From assembly GCF_014805685.1 (NCBI RefSeq), contig NC_060909.1, forward strand, positions 4,396,792 through 4,460,791: 64,000 nucleotides of DNA, in the 5' to 3' direction. Under the pieces are notes generated by a model. That model was given only the letters and a program-made list of their open reading frames with translations. It did no database searches and was not told the DNA's origin. This DNA is from Silurus meridionalis (Eukaryota; Chordata; Actinopteri; Siluriformes; Siluridae). The translations under genes and the position numbers were made by a program. This document shows positions 1-10,359 of this stretch, piece by piece (the stretch's first letter is position 1; every line of letters begins with the position of its first letter).

Positions 1-333
1 AAAACAGCGGCTTTATTGTACCAAGTGAGTTTCAGTATTTATTTATTTTATTAAACGATTATATTTTTTGTAGAAGTGCTACACAGTTAAAGTGATTAAT
101 AAAAATAGATAAAAAAGTTAGCATGAGATTACTGGACTCGCTTGTTCGTTTTCATGTTCAAGAAAATTTTTAACTAATCATAAATCAAAATCCGTACATT
201 AAGGGGAGTGTTAGGGGGTCTTGCTAAAGGGACCAGCAGTTGCAGCTTGGTGGTGCTGGTATTTAAAGTCCACTATCTTAACCATTGGGCAACCACTTCC
301 CAACTCTCATATACTCACATATGCTATTTAAAG

Positions 334-989
334 TACCGTATTTTCCGGACTATAAGCCGCTACTTTTTCCCACGTTTTGAACCTCGCGGCTCAAACAACG
401 AAGAGGCTTATTTATGGATTTTTCCTGGGTTTTTCCCAGTTTCACAAACTTCAAGCCAAAAAACTGAGCCCCATAACATTTCACCAATTAAATTCTTTAT
501 ATTAAATCAGATGTGCTCCCACTGAATCGGGCCGCACCACATCATAAATATGAATGATGTTCCTCTGACGTTTGACCTGCCGCTCACTCTGACTGTCTAC
601 AGGAAATGCGAATCATTCGTCATGCTGAAAACAACCGGGCATGAAAAAACGCACTTCACCTGTGTTCTGAGCTGCACAGCATCGGGAGAAAAGCTTCACC
701 GATGGTGATTTTTAAACGCACGACGATGCCAAAGAAAAACTCCCGAGAGAAATAGTTGTGAAAGAAAGGAGGAAGACAGTGAACAATGACTTTCTTGGTA
801 GGCTACTGTTTAGATATAAGTCATGTAACAGACACTGTCTTTCATTAAAGCCTGTGTGAAGTTCATTAGTTTCATAGCACCTGGCTTATAGACAGGTGCG
901 GCTTATTTATGTTTAAAATAAAAATCTTTGTCAAATTCAGTGGGTGTGGCTTCTATGTGGGTGCGCTTAATAGTCCGGAAATTACGGTA
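334..989. mobile_element. pogo-like DNA transposon relic with terminal inverted repeats
   Basis: The left end reads CCGTATTTTCCGGACTATAAG, and the reverse complement of the right end reads CCGTAATTTCCGGACTATTAAG. Both ends are flanked by TA, as expected for the Tc1/mariner/pogo superfamily. The interior is about 600 bp, far shorter than an autonomous element, and keeps only a slice of a transposase. It is an internally deleted, immobile copy. The right flank ATCTAGCG also resembles a hAT target site, so superfamily assignment rests mainly on the transposase fragment. Confidence 0.75.
550..755 (+). pseudogene. pogo-like transposase fragment, frameshifted
   Basis: The frame opened by the ATG at 550 includes LKTTGHEKTHFTCVLSCTAS and stops near 707. 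The neighbouring frame then continues PMVIFKRTTMPKK and stops at 753. The pair TTGHEKTxFT and PMVIFKRxTMPK is the hallmark of the first part of the DDE domain in pogo/jerky-like transposases, so one single-base frameshift separates the two pieces. The DNA-binding N-terminus and the catalytic C-terminus are missing. It is non-functional. Confidence 0.7.
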
Positions 990-1132
990 ATCTAGCGTAC
1001 TTTTCTTTAGGTATTTTAACTACAGTCGCTCAAAAAAAACACTGGTGTACTTTTTAGTAAAATCTCTAAATATACACCAGCACACTTATAGTTTAATTTG
1101 GTTGCAAATTGTAATGTCTGTGATATACATCT
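990..1132. other. short spacer, no feature seen
   Basis: AT-rich sequence between two transposon relics. It holds a weak inverted pair, CACTGGTGTA near 1040 and TACACCAGCAC near 1073, possibly the stub of a small element. Nothing else is recognisable. Confidence 0.3.
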
Positions 1133-1363
1133 GGCCAAACGTTTTTGCAGACCTGATCATCACACCTATATAAATATTTTATTCCATATTTAGTCCATAC
1201 TTGCTGCTCTGTTTTAGCTCCACATCATTTCCATGGAAGGAAGGATATCCATGACATATTGAAGTGGGGATTTGTGAATATTCATACGAGTAGTTTAAGT
1301 GAGTCAGGCACAAGAGGTCTGCAGTCATTGGTCCAGTTCATCTCAAAGGTGTTCAGCAGTGAA
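1133..1363 (-). mobile_element. Tc1-like relic (family T), fragment
   Basis: Starts TGGCCAAACGTTTTTGCAG and continues through sequence cognate to the 'ATTTAGTCC...' and 'CCAGTTCATC..AAAGGTGTTCAG' segments seen in the other family T copies. Transposase sense is on the minus strand. It is heavily diverged, with about 230 bp left of an element near 600 bp, and keeps no open frame. Confidence 0.55.
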
Positions 1364-1365
1364 GG

Positions 1366-1500
1366 ATAAAGTACACAAACCATGTACTTGAGTTAAAGTA
1401 GAGATTGGTAAAATATGACTCCAGTAAAAGTAAAAGTACAAAAGTATTTCACCTGCCTTTGTTGAGATCTCTGTTAAAATAAGTCAAGGATTATAACCAA
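1366..1500. mobile_element. hAT-like AAGTAC-rich terminal fragment
   Basis: GGATAAAGTACACAAACCATG is followed by GTACTTGAGTTAAAGTAGAG and AGTAAAAGTAAAAGTAC. This is the end region of a very common fish non-autonomous hAT-like family. Other copies are at 28353, 38648 and 56937. Only one end is present here, so the element is truncated. Confidence 0.5.
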
Positions 1501-2154
1501 TTGTCCATCTTTTTCCCTTTCTCATCATTATAGATATATAAATTATACATCTAAACAGTTTTTTGACACTTCTGAATGCCTTCCCTCCTCTTTCCACTTT
1601 TCTTTTCTGGTGTTCCCTGATTCACTTTCCACTTTTTAGTGCTTATTTATCACTGCACCTCTCACCTTCTATCCTCCTGAGAAGTGATTAACCAGTCTAT
1701 CTGCACCAGCTCATCTTAGGGCCTTTTTTAATTAAGTAGCAAAAAATATCTGCTGAATCAGCACAGACCTACCTGGGAACCATTGTCTGAATTAATGTGT
1801 TAGGAGTGGGTTCAGGAGGTCTTTTACAGGAAGTGCCAAGATGAGTAGACTTGAAATTGCTATTCTGGGCTGAGGAACAATCGGTTTGAGTTCCATGTAT
1901 CAATTGTTCCTTTTTTATCATGAATATCTTAAAAATGTGAAGTTTCACAGAAAACATAAAGGCAGCTAGAATTTCTTTTTTTGAGAATGCATGCATCATA
2001 GACTGATTAAAGCCATTTCTTAAACATCATATGTTTAATTGGGGACAATGTCAAAGATCTGGCCTTTAAATCAAAATGTGATGTAGACAGAGCACATTAT
2101 CGCAAGTTGAGAAACAAAACTACAAACTAACACTGCATTAGTGCATATGGTTGA
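1501..2154. other. unannotated AT-rich stretch
   Basis: No repeat family, coding frame or RNA gene could be recognised. A pyrimidine-rich segment lies at about 1565-1680 and the rest looks like unique non-coding sequence. Confidence 0.3.
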
Positions 2155-2470
2155 TCAGTGGCTTACTCCATCCTCAGCATTCTCCTACTGATATACCCCA
2201 TGTCCCTCCTCTGCACATGTTCAAACCATCTCAATCGCGCCTCCTCACCTAGTCTTCAAAACGTCCTGCATGCGCTGTCCCTCTAATAAACTCATTTCTA
2301 ATCCTGTCCATCCTCGTCACTCCCAACGAAAACCTCAACATCTTCAGCTCTGCTACCTCCAGCTCCACCTCCTGTCTTTTACTCAATGCCACTGTCTCTA
2401 AACCATACAACATCTCAGGTCTCACCACAGTCCTATAAACTTTCCCTTTCACTCTCACAGATACTCTTCT
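2155..2470 (-). pseudogene. LINE-B reverse transcriptase C-terminal fragment
   Basis: The minus-strand frame reads KGKVYRTVVRPEMLYGLE, VALSKRQEVELEVAELKMLR and FSLGVTRMDRIRNEFIRGTA. It then hits one in-frame TAG, and the same frame continues EEARLRWFEHVQRRDMGYIS before MLRME. This is the extreme C-terminus of a non-LTR retrotransposon ORF2, downstream of the palm. The RT core and endonuclease are absent. A separate 5'-end fragment of a probably related LINE lies at 62050-62631. It is a 5'-truncated dead copy. Confidence 0.75.
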
Positions 2471-3500
2471 ATCACAATAAATATAAAATAAGATAAAATA
2501 TGATAAAAGACAATATGCGAAAATATATATAAGAATATGAAGGTGGATAATCTTAGATAGAGATGGTACCTTTGAGATCAGCACACCAATAGATCAGCAC
2601 ATTGATAGAGTTTCATGTCTGAATCAGACATTCTGCTTTGTGTAATTACACTATATAACCAAAACGATGTGAACACCTCTCAGTATATTTGAGATTTGGC
2701 ATTCCAGCTACACCCATTGCTAACAGGTACATGAAATCAAGCACAAAGAACTTACAAAGATCTTCCCAGGCAGACCTTAGCAGTAGAACGCATAGTACCC
2801 ACAAGCAAAGTGACTTCAAACATGGAGGGAAAAAAATAGGAGTAAAAATAATGCTTTGTCACAGAATGCTTGGCTTAGCGTTTTTTTTTTTTTCTGTGTT
2901 CCCTTTATCTACCTTTATATTCCTCTCAGAGACTGCTAAATAACACATCACCCTTTTCTTTCTTTTATCAAATTTTTTTCCACTGTCTGACTTGTTTGGT
3001 CCCTTTTGTGCACTCCATGGGGCATTCTCGGAAAACAGCAGGAGAGCGAGAGAGAGAAATGTCTTCATGCTGTGTTTGATTCCTCCTTTTCTCATCTGCT
3101 GTGTGGTCCCCTCTGGTGTGTGTTCCTGGATTAGGGCTACGATGTTCTAGACATGAGAACATCAGTGACCTGGTCTGATCTGTCTCTCCCCACACACACC
3201 CCTCCAAGCCTTCAGCCTGAGAGCTGTTATTTTCTTAAGATGTTTGGGAAGTCCAGAAGGTTTCTGATGAAATAAAAACAGCTCTTAGTTGAAAGTCATT
3301 AAATGAGCTGCTGCTGCTGTCCACTGGATTGGAAACGGGAATGGCCGTTTGTTGTTAACTAATTCCCAAGTATCAAACAAAGAAGAAAATTCGATTAAAG
3401 AATTTGGCCTGCTCTCTTTTGATCTTCTTTCACTTGGATGTTCATTTATTTTTCCCTGTGTTTATAGTAACACTTCATTTGAAGTGCAAAAAGCCCAGAC

Positions 3501-3502
<2 letters not shown>
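2471..3502. other. unannotated stretch, no gene seen
   Basis: About 1 kb without recognisable coding sequence. ACTATATAACCAAAACGATG near 2650 resembles the end of a small DNA element, but no partner end was found. A poly-T run lies at about 2880. Short open frames here show no family signature. Confidence 0.3.

Positions 3503-3587
<85 letters not shown>
3503..3587. repeat. (TA)n microsatellite with short (TG)n tail
   Basis: About 38 uninterrupted TA units followed by TGTGTGTG. Frames crossing it translate as runs of IY and are artefacts. Confidence 0.95.
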
Positions 3588-3728
3588 TTGCAAGAATTCC
3601 TTCACAACACAAGATTGATGAATGCACAGCACAAAAATTCAAATTTTTTGATTACACCGAATTCTAATAATACCATGATTGTATTTTTTGTCTGTGAGAA
3701 AGAGAAAAAAAAAAAAAGGGAAAAAAAG

Positions 3729-3945
3729 TGCTTTATAATTATCACATGTACTTTACAGCACAGCAAAATTCTTCTCATATCCCAGCGATGTTATGAAGCT
3801 GAGGTCTGAGCTCAGGGTCAGCCATGATACAGCGCCCCTTAAGCAAAGACGTTTAAGTGCCTTACTCAAGGCCCAAGAGTGGCAGCTTGGCAATATTGGG
3901 CCTTCTGATCAGTAATCCAAAGCAATAACCACTGAGTTACCACTT
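3729..3945 (-). mobile_element. tRNA-derived SINE (Mermaid-like), minus strand
   Basis: Read on the minus strand it begins GTGGTAACTCAGTGGTTATT, a tRNA-like head with an A-box-like element. It continues through the body and ends with the tail signature GTACATGTGATAATTATAAA. Related copies are at 27098, 39880, 40103, 50304 and 62672. The name Mermaid-like is from memory of catfish SINEs and is an inference. Confidence 0.65.
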
Positions 3946-4187
3946 ATCAATATCAGATCAATCAAAAAGTTAATCTGACAAGTAGCCAAACAGGAAGTGC
4001 GGTCATATTTCCAACAGTGCCTCGCCACCAATGTCATTTTATTGTTCACCTTGCTTTTAAGGCTAGTTAATGATAGACAGTGACCAGTAAGGCACATTGA
4101 TTGATGGAAATTTGCTATGTTTTTTTTTTACCAATACGCTGTACTTTACCAATGCTCTTGTGCCTGATTAAATACAAATGCCCATAA

Positions 4188-4286
4188 ATACACTCAAACA
4201 TCTGGTGGAAAATTTCCCCAGAAGAGTGGAGGTTATTATAACAGCAAATGGAGACTAAATGTGGCATGGGATGTTCAATAATCATG
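4188..4286 (+). mobile_element. Tc1-like relic (family T), 3' fragment
   Basis: CCAGAAGAGTGGAGGTTATT followed by ATAACAGCAAATGGAGAC decodes as LPRRVEVIITANG, the tail of a Tc1-like transposase (usual form RRVEVIITAKGG). Only about 100 bp survive. Confidence 0.55.
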
Positions 4287-4362
4287 TAAAAATTTTGTCC
4301 ATATTGTGTATATAATTCATATTTGTTTTCCACCTTTACAGCACATAGACTGTTTACCAAAA

Positions 4363-4365
<3 letters not shown>

Positions 4366-4432
<67 letters not shown>
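4366..4432. repeat. (CT)n microsatellite
   Basis: About 33 uninterrupted CT units. Confidence 0.95.
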
Positions 4433-4435
<3 letters not shown>

Positions 4436-5163
4436 AGCTGCTGCACGGAAGTCATATGCGCGTAAGTGTTTTTATGAGCCCCAGAGTTCAGACTAATTCA
4501 CTATAATCACAGCCTTTTAAAATGTACCAGCTCTCAAGAGAAAGGAAAAGACAGCATTTAGCAACTCCTTTGAAGACGTGCTTTGTGAAGCGAAATGCTT
4601 CATGAAAAGTAACCATGCATTGTTCATCAATCTTCTACCTTTTTTTTTAAAAAAGAGAAAGATTTCAACATCATGGGAACATGTTTAAAATGACGTGTGT
4701 TGTCCCTGCGAGGTTTGTTCTAAATGCAAAAGTGTGTAAATTGGCCCACATTTAATTTGCAGCTGGGAATCTGAAATGCAACTGGCTGCACTAGGTGATC
4801 TTTAAATGGAATACGAATCGGATCTGTGCATGCAAACTTTCTTACAAACCAAAAAATGGTAGCTTCTAGACAAATAAACACTTAATACACTCATATAAAC
4901 TTAATACTAGGGCCCAAAATAGACATAAAATGACCAGGTTTGGGTAAAGTGTGAGAGGTGTAGAATTCACAATATGTGAATTATGAAACACCTACAGCAT
5001 CAAGATGACCGGCATCTACACGTTTAATTCCATTCAGTTCAATTCAATTTAGTTTCTATAGCAATTTTAGATGCCATCCCTTGCCACACCAAACATATAC
5101 ATTCTCTTTGTTATCCTCCTTCTTACATATTTTTTCAAGAATATAAATAATTATATATATATA
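4433..5163. other. unannotated stretch before the DD37E element
   Basis: AT-rich non-coding sequence. A degenerate inverted pair around AATTCACAATATGTGAATTAT at about 4964-4984 could form a small hairpin. The last 15 bases are a short TA run that supplied the TA target for the next element. Confidence 0.3.
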
Positions 5164-5165
5164 TA

Positions 5166-6716
5166 CAGGGAGTGCAGAATTATTAGGCAAATGAGTATTT
5201 TGACCACATCATCCTCGTTATGCATGTTGTCTTACTCCAAGCTGTATAGGCTGGAAAGCCTACTACCAATTAAGCATATTAGGTGATGTGCATCTCTGTA
5301 ATGAGAAGGGGTGTGGTCTAATGACATCAACACCCTATATCAGGTGTGCATAATTATTAGGCAACTTCCTTTCCTTTGGCAAAATGGGTCAAAAGAAGGA
5401 CTTGACAGGCTCAGAAAAGTCAAAAATAGTGAGATATATTGCAGAGGGATGCAGCAGTCTTAAAATAGCCAAGCTTCTGAAGCGTGATCATCGAACAATC
5501 AAGCGTTTCATTCAAAATAGTCGACAGGGTCGCAAGAAGCGTGTGGAAAAACCAAGGCGCAAAATAACTGCCCGTGAACTGAGAAAAGTCAAGCGTGCAG
5601 CTGCCAAGATGCCACTTGCCACCAGTTTGGCCATATTTCAGAGCTGCAACATCACTGAGTGCCCAAAAGCACAAGGTGTGCAATACTCAGAGACATGGCC
5701 AAGGTAAGAAAGGCAGAAAGTCGACCACCACTGAACAAGACACACAAGCTGAAACGTCAAGACTGGGCCAAGAAATATCTCAAGACTGATTTTCTAAGGT
5801 TTTATGGACTGATGAAATGAGAGTGAGTCTTGATGGGCCAGATGGATGGGCCCGTGGCTGGATTGGTAAAGGGCAGAGAGCTCCAGTCCGACTCAGACGC
5901 CAGCAAGGTGGAGGTGGAGTACTGGTTTGGGCTGGTATCATCAAAGATGAGCTTGTGGGGCCTTTTCGGGTTGAGGATGGAGTCAAGCTGAACTCCCAGT
6001 CCTACTGCCAGTTTCTGGAAGACACCTTCTTCAAGCAGTGGTACAGGAAGAAGTCTGCATCCTTCAAGAAAAACATGATTTTCATGCAGGACAATGCTCC
6101 ATCACACACGTCCAAGTACTCCACAGCGTGGCTGGCAAGAAAGGGTATAAAGAAGAAAATCTAATGATATGGCCTCCTTGTTCACCTGATCTGAACCCCA
6201 TTGAGAACCTGTGGTCCATCATCAAATGTGCGATTTACAAGGAGGAAAACAGTACACCTCTCTGAACAGTGTCTGGGAGGCTGTGGTTGCTGCTGCACGC
6301 AATGTTGATGGTGAACAGATCAAAACACTGACAGAATCCATGGATGGCAGGCTTTTGAGTGTCCTTGCAAAGAAAGGTGGCTATATTGGTCACTGATTTG
6401 TTTTGTTTGGTTTTGAATGTCAGAAATGTATATTTGTGAATGTTGAGATGTTATATTGGTTTCACTGGTAAAATAAATAATTGAAATGGGTATGAATTTG
6501 TTTTTGTTGTTGCCTAATAATTATGCACAGTAATAGTCACCTGCACACACAGATATCCCCTAAAATAGCTAAAACTAAAACTACTTCCAAAAATATTCAG
6601 CTTTGATATTAATGAGTTTTTTGTGTTCATTGAGAACATGGTTGTTGTTCAAATTAAATCCTCAAATAAAATTAATCCTCAAAAATACAACTTGCCTAAT
6701 AATTCTGCACTCCCTG
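5166..6716 (+). mobile_element. DD37E Tc1/mariner transposon, nearly complete
   Basis: A 1551-bp element flanked by TA on both sides. The outer ends are CAGGGAGTGCAGAATTATTA on the left and its reverse complement on the right. A second, inner pair (TGCATAATTATTAGGCAAC at about 5348 and its inverse at about 6510) gives an IR/DR-like double-repeat architecture. It encodes one transposase with multiple frameshifts (5384-6396). In the known families, spacing of 37 residues between the second and third catalytic residues is typical of DD37E (TRT-type) elements. A truncated inverted copy lies at 8517-9360. Confidence 0.92.
5384..6396 (+). pseudogene. Tc1/mariner DD37E transposase, frameshifted
   Basis: Starts MGQKKDLTGSEKSKIVRYIA. 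The N-terminal helix-turn-helix (IAKLLKRDHRTIKRFIQ) is followed by a basic linker (RQGRKKRVEKPRRK) and a second DNA-binding segment. A frameshift near 5650 moves coding to KSTRCAILRDMAKVRKAESR, and another lies near 5795. The catalytic core then gives WTDEMRVSLDG (first Asp), VWAGIIKDELVGPF, FMQDNAPSHTSKY (second Asp) and WPPCSPDLNPIENLWSIIK (Glu). A one-base loss at about 6150 splits WLARKGI from EENLMIW, and another near 6240 splits AIYKE from YTSLNSVWEAV. The end is LLSVLAKKGGYIGH. The length matches a full transposase of about 340 residues. All three catalytic residues remain, but at least four frameshifts make it inactive. Confidence 0.9.
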
Positions 6717-6720
6717 TATA

Positions 6721-7256
6721 CAGTACAGACCAAAAGTTTGGACACACCTTCTCATTCAAAGAGTTTTCTTTATTTTCATGACTATGAAAATTGTAGAGTC
6801 ACACTGAAGGCATCAAGGGCTATTTGACCAAGAAGGAGAGTGTTGGGGTGCTGTGCCAGATGACCTGGCCTCCACAGTCACCGGCCCTGAACCCAATCGA
6901 GATGGTTTAGGGGTGAGCTGGACCGCAGAGTGAAGGCAAAAGGGCCAACAAGTGCCAAGCATCTCTCGGGGAACTCCTTCAAGACTGTTGGAAGACCATT
7001 TCAGGTGACTACCTCTTGAAGTTAATCAAGAGAATGCCAAGAGTGTGCAAAGCAGTAATCAAAGCAAAAGGTGGCTACTTTGAAGAACCTAGAATATGAA
7101 ATTTTTCAGTTGTTTTACAGTTTTTTGTTATGTATATAATTCCACATGTGTTAATTCATAGTTTTGATGCCTTCAGTGTGAATCTACAATTTTCATAGTC
7201 ATGAAAATAAAGAAAACTCTTTGAATGAGAAGGTGTGTCCAAACTTTTGGTCTGTA

Positions 7257-7259
<3 letters not shown>
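6721..7259 (+). mobile_element. Tc1 (DD34E-type) deletion derivative
   Basis: It begins CAGTACAGACCAAAAGTTTG and ends with the inverse. It abuts the DD37E element with only TA plus TA between them. The left TIR runs to about 6815 and the right TIR from about 7150. Between them is a transposase remnant: WPPQSPALNPIE with a degraded ELDRRV region, then LLKLIKRMPRVCKAVIKAKG and GGYFEE. The N-terminal two-thirds of the gene is deleted. A partial second copy lies at 9361-9586 and an internal-deletion MITE of the same family at 46149-46578. Confidence 0.88.

Positions 7260-7260
<1 letters not shown>

Positions 7261-7333
<73 letters not shown>
7261..7333. repeat. (TA)n microsatellite
   Basis: About 35 TA units directly after the Tc1 right end. 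Confidence 0.95.
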
Positions 7334-7336
<3 letters not shown>

Positions 7337-7361
7337 CAGAGTTCTAAGAATTAAGAATTGT

Positions 7362-8027
7362 TCAGTCACAGTTTGTTAAACAGTGCAAATATGTATGAAA
7401 TGTAACCAAGTCAGTCAGCAGTTGTGGTCTGCAGTGAGACTGTATTACAGTTTGCTGTTGATTCTGAGGGTAAAAACTATTCTTCAGCCTGTTGGTTCTG
7501 GAATGAATACTCCAGAAGTGTCTGCCTGGTGACAGTTTGTTGAACAGGCTGTGTGCTGGGTTAAGGGGATCAGCTGTGATTTTTTTAGTCTTCCTCAGAC
7601 ACTGTGTGTGGTAGATGACCTGCAAGGCTGAGAGTTTATGTCCAATAATGAGTTCTGCTGTTCTTACAACTCTCTGTAGGGCCTTGAATTCTTGTATTGT
7701 GCAGCTACTGTACCAGACGCTCAGGTATCCAGCTAGGATGCTCTTGATGGTGCATCTGTAGAATTTGGTGAGTACTTTAAGGAGGAGGCCAAACCTCTTG
7801 AGTCTGCACAGAAAGTAGAGTTGTTGATGAGTTGATTTAACAACTGACGTGGTGTGCAGGGACCAGGACAAGTCTTCAGAGAAGTGGACACCAAGTAACG
7901 TGTTTTTGACTCTTTCTACGATAGTTCCGTTGATGTGTAAATGGGTATAGTTGACCTTCTGTACCCTTCTGAAGTCCACTATCATTTCTTTGGTATACAG
8001 TGAGTTGGAGTTCACATCTGACATCAT
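7362..8027 (-). pseudogene. LINE-C reverse transcriptase C-terminal region, 221 codons open
   Basis: A continuous minus-strand frame with KEMIVDFRR, LLGVHFSEDLSWS, FLCRLKRFGLL, KFYRCTIKSILAGY, KALQRVVRTAELI and SLFNKLSPGRHFWSI. These are the conserved blocks that follow the palm in L2/Rex-type LINE ORF2 proteins ('SKTKEMIVDFRR', 'FLGVHISEDLSW', 'FYRCTIESILTG', 'ALQRVVKTAQ'). Endonuclease, fingers and the YADD-equivalent active site are missing, so this is a 5'-truncated partial ORF. The frame is unbroken and present almost unchanged at 9694-10359. Confidence 0.85.
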
Positions 8028-8047
8028 TACTGATTAACAAGCTGTTT

Positions 8048-8235
8048 ATCCTCAAAGTCTAATGTCCAAAATCTTCATGACGTGTGGGACACGACTGGAG
8101 CTGGCACAACCTCTAGCTGCCTCGGGATACTTGCGGGATTGACGTCTTCTATCTTCATGCGGCGTCACACAGCTGGATCTCTGGATGCTTTGAGATGGGT
8201 AGAGACAGAAAAGCCGTGGAGAGGAATTGTGAAAG
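8048..8235 (-). mobile_element. LINE-A 3' untranslated fragment
   Basis: ATCTTCATGACGTGTGGGAC, GACTGGAGCTGGCACA, GGATGCTTTGAGATGGGTAG and GTGGAGAGGAATT match in order a segment at about 56379-56460 inside the LINE-A locus. It is a short truncated piece. The sequence to 8510 beyond it is unrecognised. Confidence 0.5.
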
Positions 8236-8516
8236 AAACTAATTTAAAATGTAGTTGTTTGGGATTGAAATGGAAATGCATCTTTAATTATGTCCATTTT
8301 GTTTATTTGCATTTTTCTTTTTACCGCTGTACTCATTCCCTGCCCTCATGCATAACTACTTGGGCCGAGTAAGAAGAAATTGAATAAAATATGAGCTGTT
8401 ACATCTGGAGTTCTTGGACTGAATAAATCATCAGCATGCATAAGAAACAGGGTGGATACATGTCCAGTGAATTCACAACAGACCAAAATATATATAGTGT
8501 GTACATACTATGTATA

Positions 8517-9360
8517 CAGGGAGTGCAGAATTATTAGGCAAGTTGTATTTTTGAGGATTAATTTTATTTGAGGATTTAATTTGAACAACAACCATGTTCT
8601 CAATGAACACAAAAAACTCATTAATATCAAAGCTGAATATTTTTGGAAGTAGTTTTTAGTTTTAGCTATTTTAGGGGGATATCTGTGTGTGCAGGTGACT
8701 ATTACTGTGCATAATTATTAGGCAACTTAACAAAAAACAAATTCATACCCATTTCAATTATTTATTTTTACCAGTGACATTCAAAAACTAAACAAAAACA
8801 AATCAGTGACCAATATAGCCACCTTTCTTTGCAAGGACACTCAAAAGCCTGCCATCCATGGATTCTGTCAGTGTTTTGATCTGTTCACCATCAACATTGC
8901 GTGCAGCAACCACAGCCTCCCAGACACTGTTCAGAGAGGTGTACTGTTTTCCTCCTTGTAAATCGCACATTTGATGATGGACCACAGGTTCTCAATGGGG
9001 TTCAGATCAGGTGAACAAGGAGGCCATATCATTAGATTTTCTTCTTTTATACCCTTTCTTGCCAGCCACGCTGTGGAGTACTTGGACGTGTGTGATGTAG
9101 CATTGTCCTGCATGAAAATCATGTTTTCTTGAAGGATGCAGACTTCTTCCTGTACCACTGCTTGAAGAAGGTGTCTTCCAGAAACTGGCAGTAGGACTGG
9201 GAGTTCAGCTTGACTCCATCCTCAACCCGAAAAGGCCCCACAAGCTCATCTTTGATGATACCAGCCCAAACCAGTACTCCACCTCCACCTTGCTGGCGTC
9301 TGAGTCGGACTGGAGCTCTCTGCCCTTTACCAATCCAGCCACGGGCCCATCCATCTGGCC
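8517..9360 (-). mobile_element. DD37E Tc1/mariner copy, inverted and truncated
   Basis: It begins at TA with CAGGGAGTGCAGAATTATTA (the 3' end of the element read backwards). It matches 5836-6716 inverted, then stops abruptly inside the transposase gene at 9360, where Tc1 sequence begins. Minus-strand coding includes FMQDNATSHTSKY, KGIKEENLMIWPPCSPDLNP and NLWSIIKCAIYKE, followed by the frameshift at KEENSTPL also present in the first copy. It lacks the second TIR and the N-terminal half. Confidence 0.92.
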
Positions 9361-9583
9361 CAAGACTGTTGGAAGACCATTTCAGGTGACTACCTCTTGA
9401 AGTTAATCAAGAGAATGCCAAGAGTGTGCAAAGCAGTAATCAAAGCAAAAGGTGGCTACTTTGAAGAACCTAGAATATGAAATTTTTCAGTTGTTTTACA
9501 GTTTTTGTTATGTATATAATTCCACATGTGTTAATTCATAGTTTTGATGCCTTCAGTGTGAATCTACAATTTTCATAGTCATG

Positions 9584-9586
<3 letters not shown>

Positions 9587-9664
<78 letters not shown>
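9587..9664. repeat. (TA)n microsatellite
   Basis: About 38 TA units. The array starts inside the Tc1 right TIR (after CATGAAAA), so it has replaced the element's last ~50 bp in this copy. Confidence 0.95.
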
Positions 9665-9668
<4 letters not shown>

Positions 9669-9693
9669 CAGAGTTCTAAGAATTAAGAATTGT

Positions 9694-10359
9694 TCAGTCA
9701 CAGTTTGTTAAACAGTGCAAATATGTATGAAATGTAACCAAGTCAGTCAGCAGTTGTGGTCTGCAGTGAGACTGTATTACAGTTTGCTGTTGATTCTGAG
9801 GGTAAAAACTATTCTTCAGCCTGTTGGTTCTGGAATGAATACTCCAGAAGTGTCTGCCTGGTGACAGTTTGTTGAACAGGCTGTGTGCTGGGTTAAGGGG
9901 ATCAGCTGTGATTTTTTTAGTCTTCCTCAGACACTGTGTGTGGTAGATGACCTGCAAGGCTGAGAGTTTATGTCCAATAATGAGTTCTGCTGTTCTTACA
10001 ACTCTCTGTAGGGCCTTGAATTCTTGTATTGTGCAGCTACTGTACCAGACGCTCAGGTATCCAGCTAGGATGCTCTTGATGGTGCATCTGTAGAATTTGG
10101 TGAGTACTTTAATGAGGAGGCCAAACCTCTTGAGTCTGCACAGAAAGTGGAGTTGTTGATGAGTTGATTTAACAACTGACGTGGTGTGCAGGGACCAGGA
10201 CAAGTCTTCAGAGAAGTGGACACCAAGTAACGTGTTTTTGACTCTTTCTACGATAGTTCCGTTGATGTGTAAATGGGTATAGTTGACCTTCTGTACCCTT
10301 CTGAAGTCCACTATCATTTCTTTGGTATACAGTGAGTTGGAGTTCACATCTGACATCAT
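9694..10359 (-). pseudogene. LINE-C reverse transcriptase C-terminal region, second copy
   Basis: The same 221-codon open frame as at 7362-8027, with only two amino-acid differences visible (QQLHFLC for QQLYFLC, FGLLIKV for FGLLLKV). The flanks are also duplicated, so this copy arose by segmental duplication and not by independent retrotransposition. Confidence 0.85.

Noticed and set aside
2859..3095. Small secreted peptide (MRKGGIKHSMKTFLSLALLLF)-like start
   Set aside because: A hydrophobic stretch alone is weak evidence, the rest is lysine-rich low-complexity sequence, and nothing around it supports a gene.
3349..3667. Open frames with long IYIYIY runs
   Set aside because: They are translations of the (TA)n array at 3503-3579; the same applies at 12620-12932, 53010-53228 and 57967-58317.
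7362..8027. Domesticated LINE-C protein kept open by selection
   Set aside because: Both open copies come from a very recent duplication, so the open frame does not show constraint, and the fragment lacks the catalytic core.
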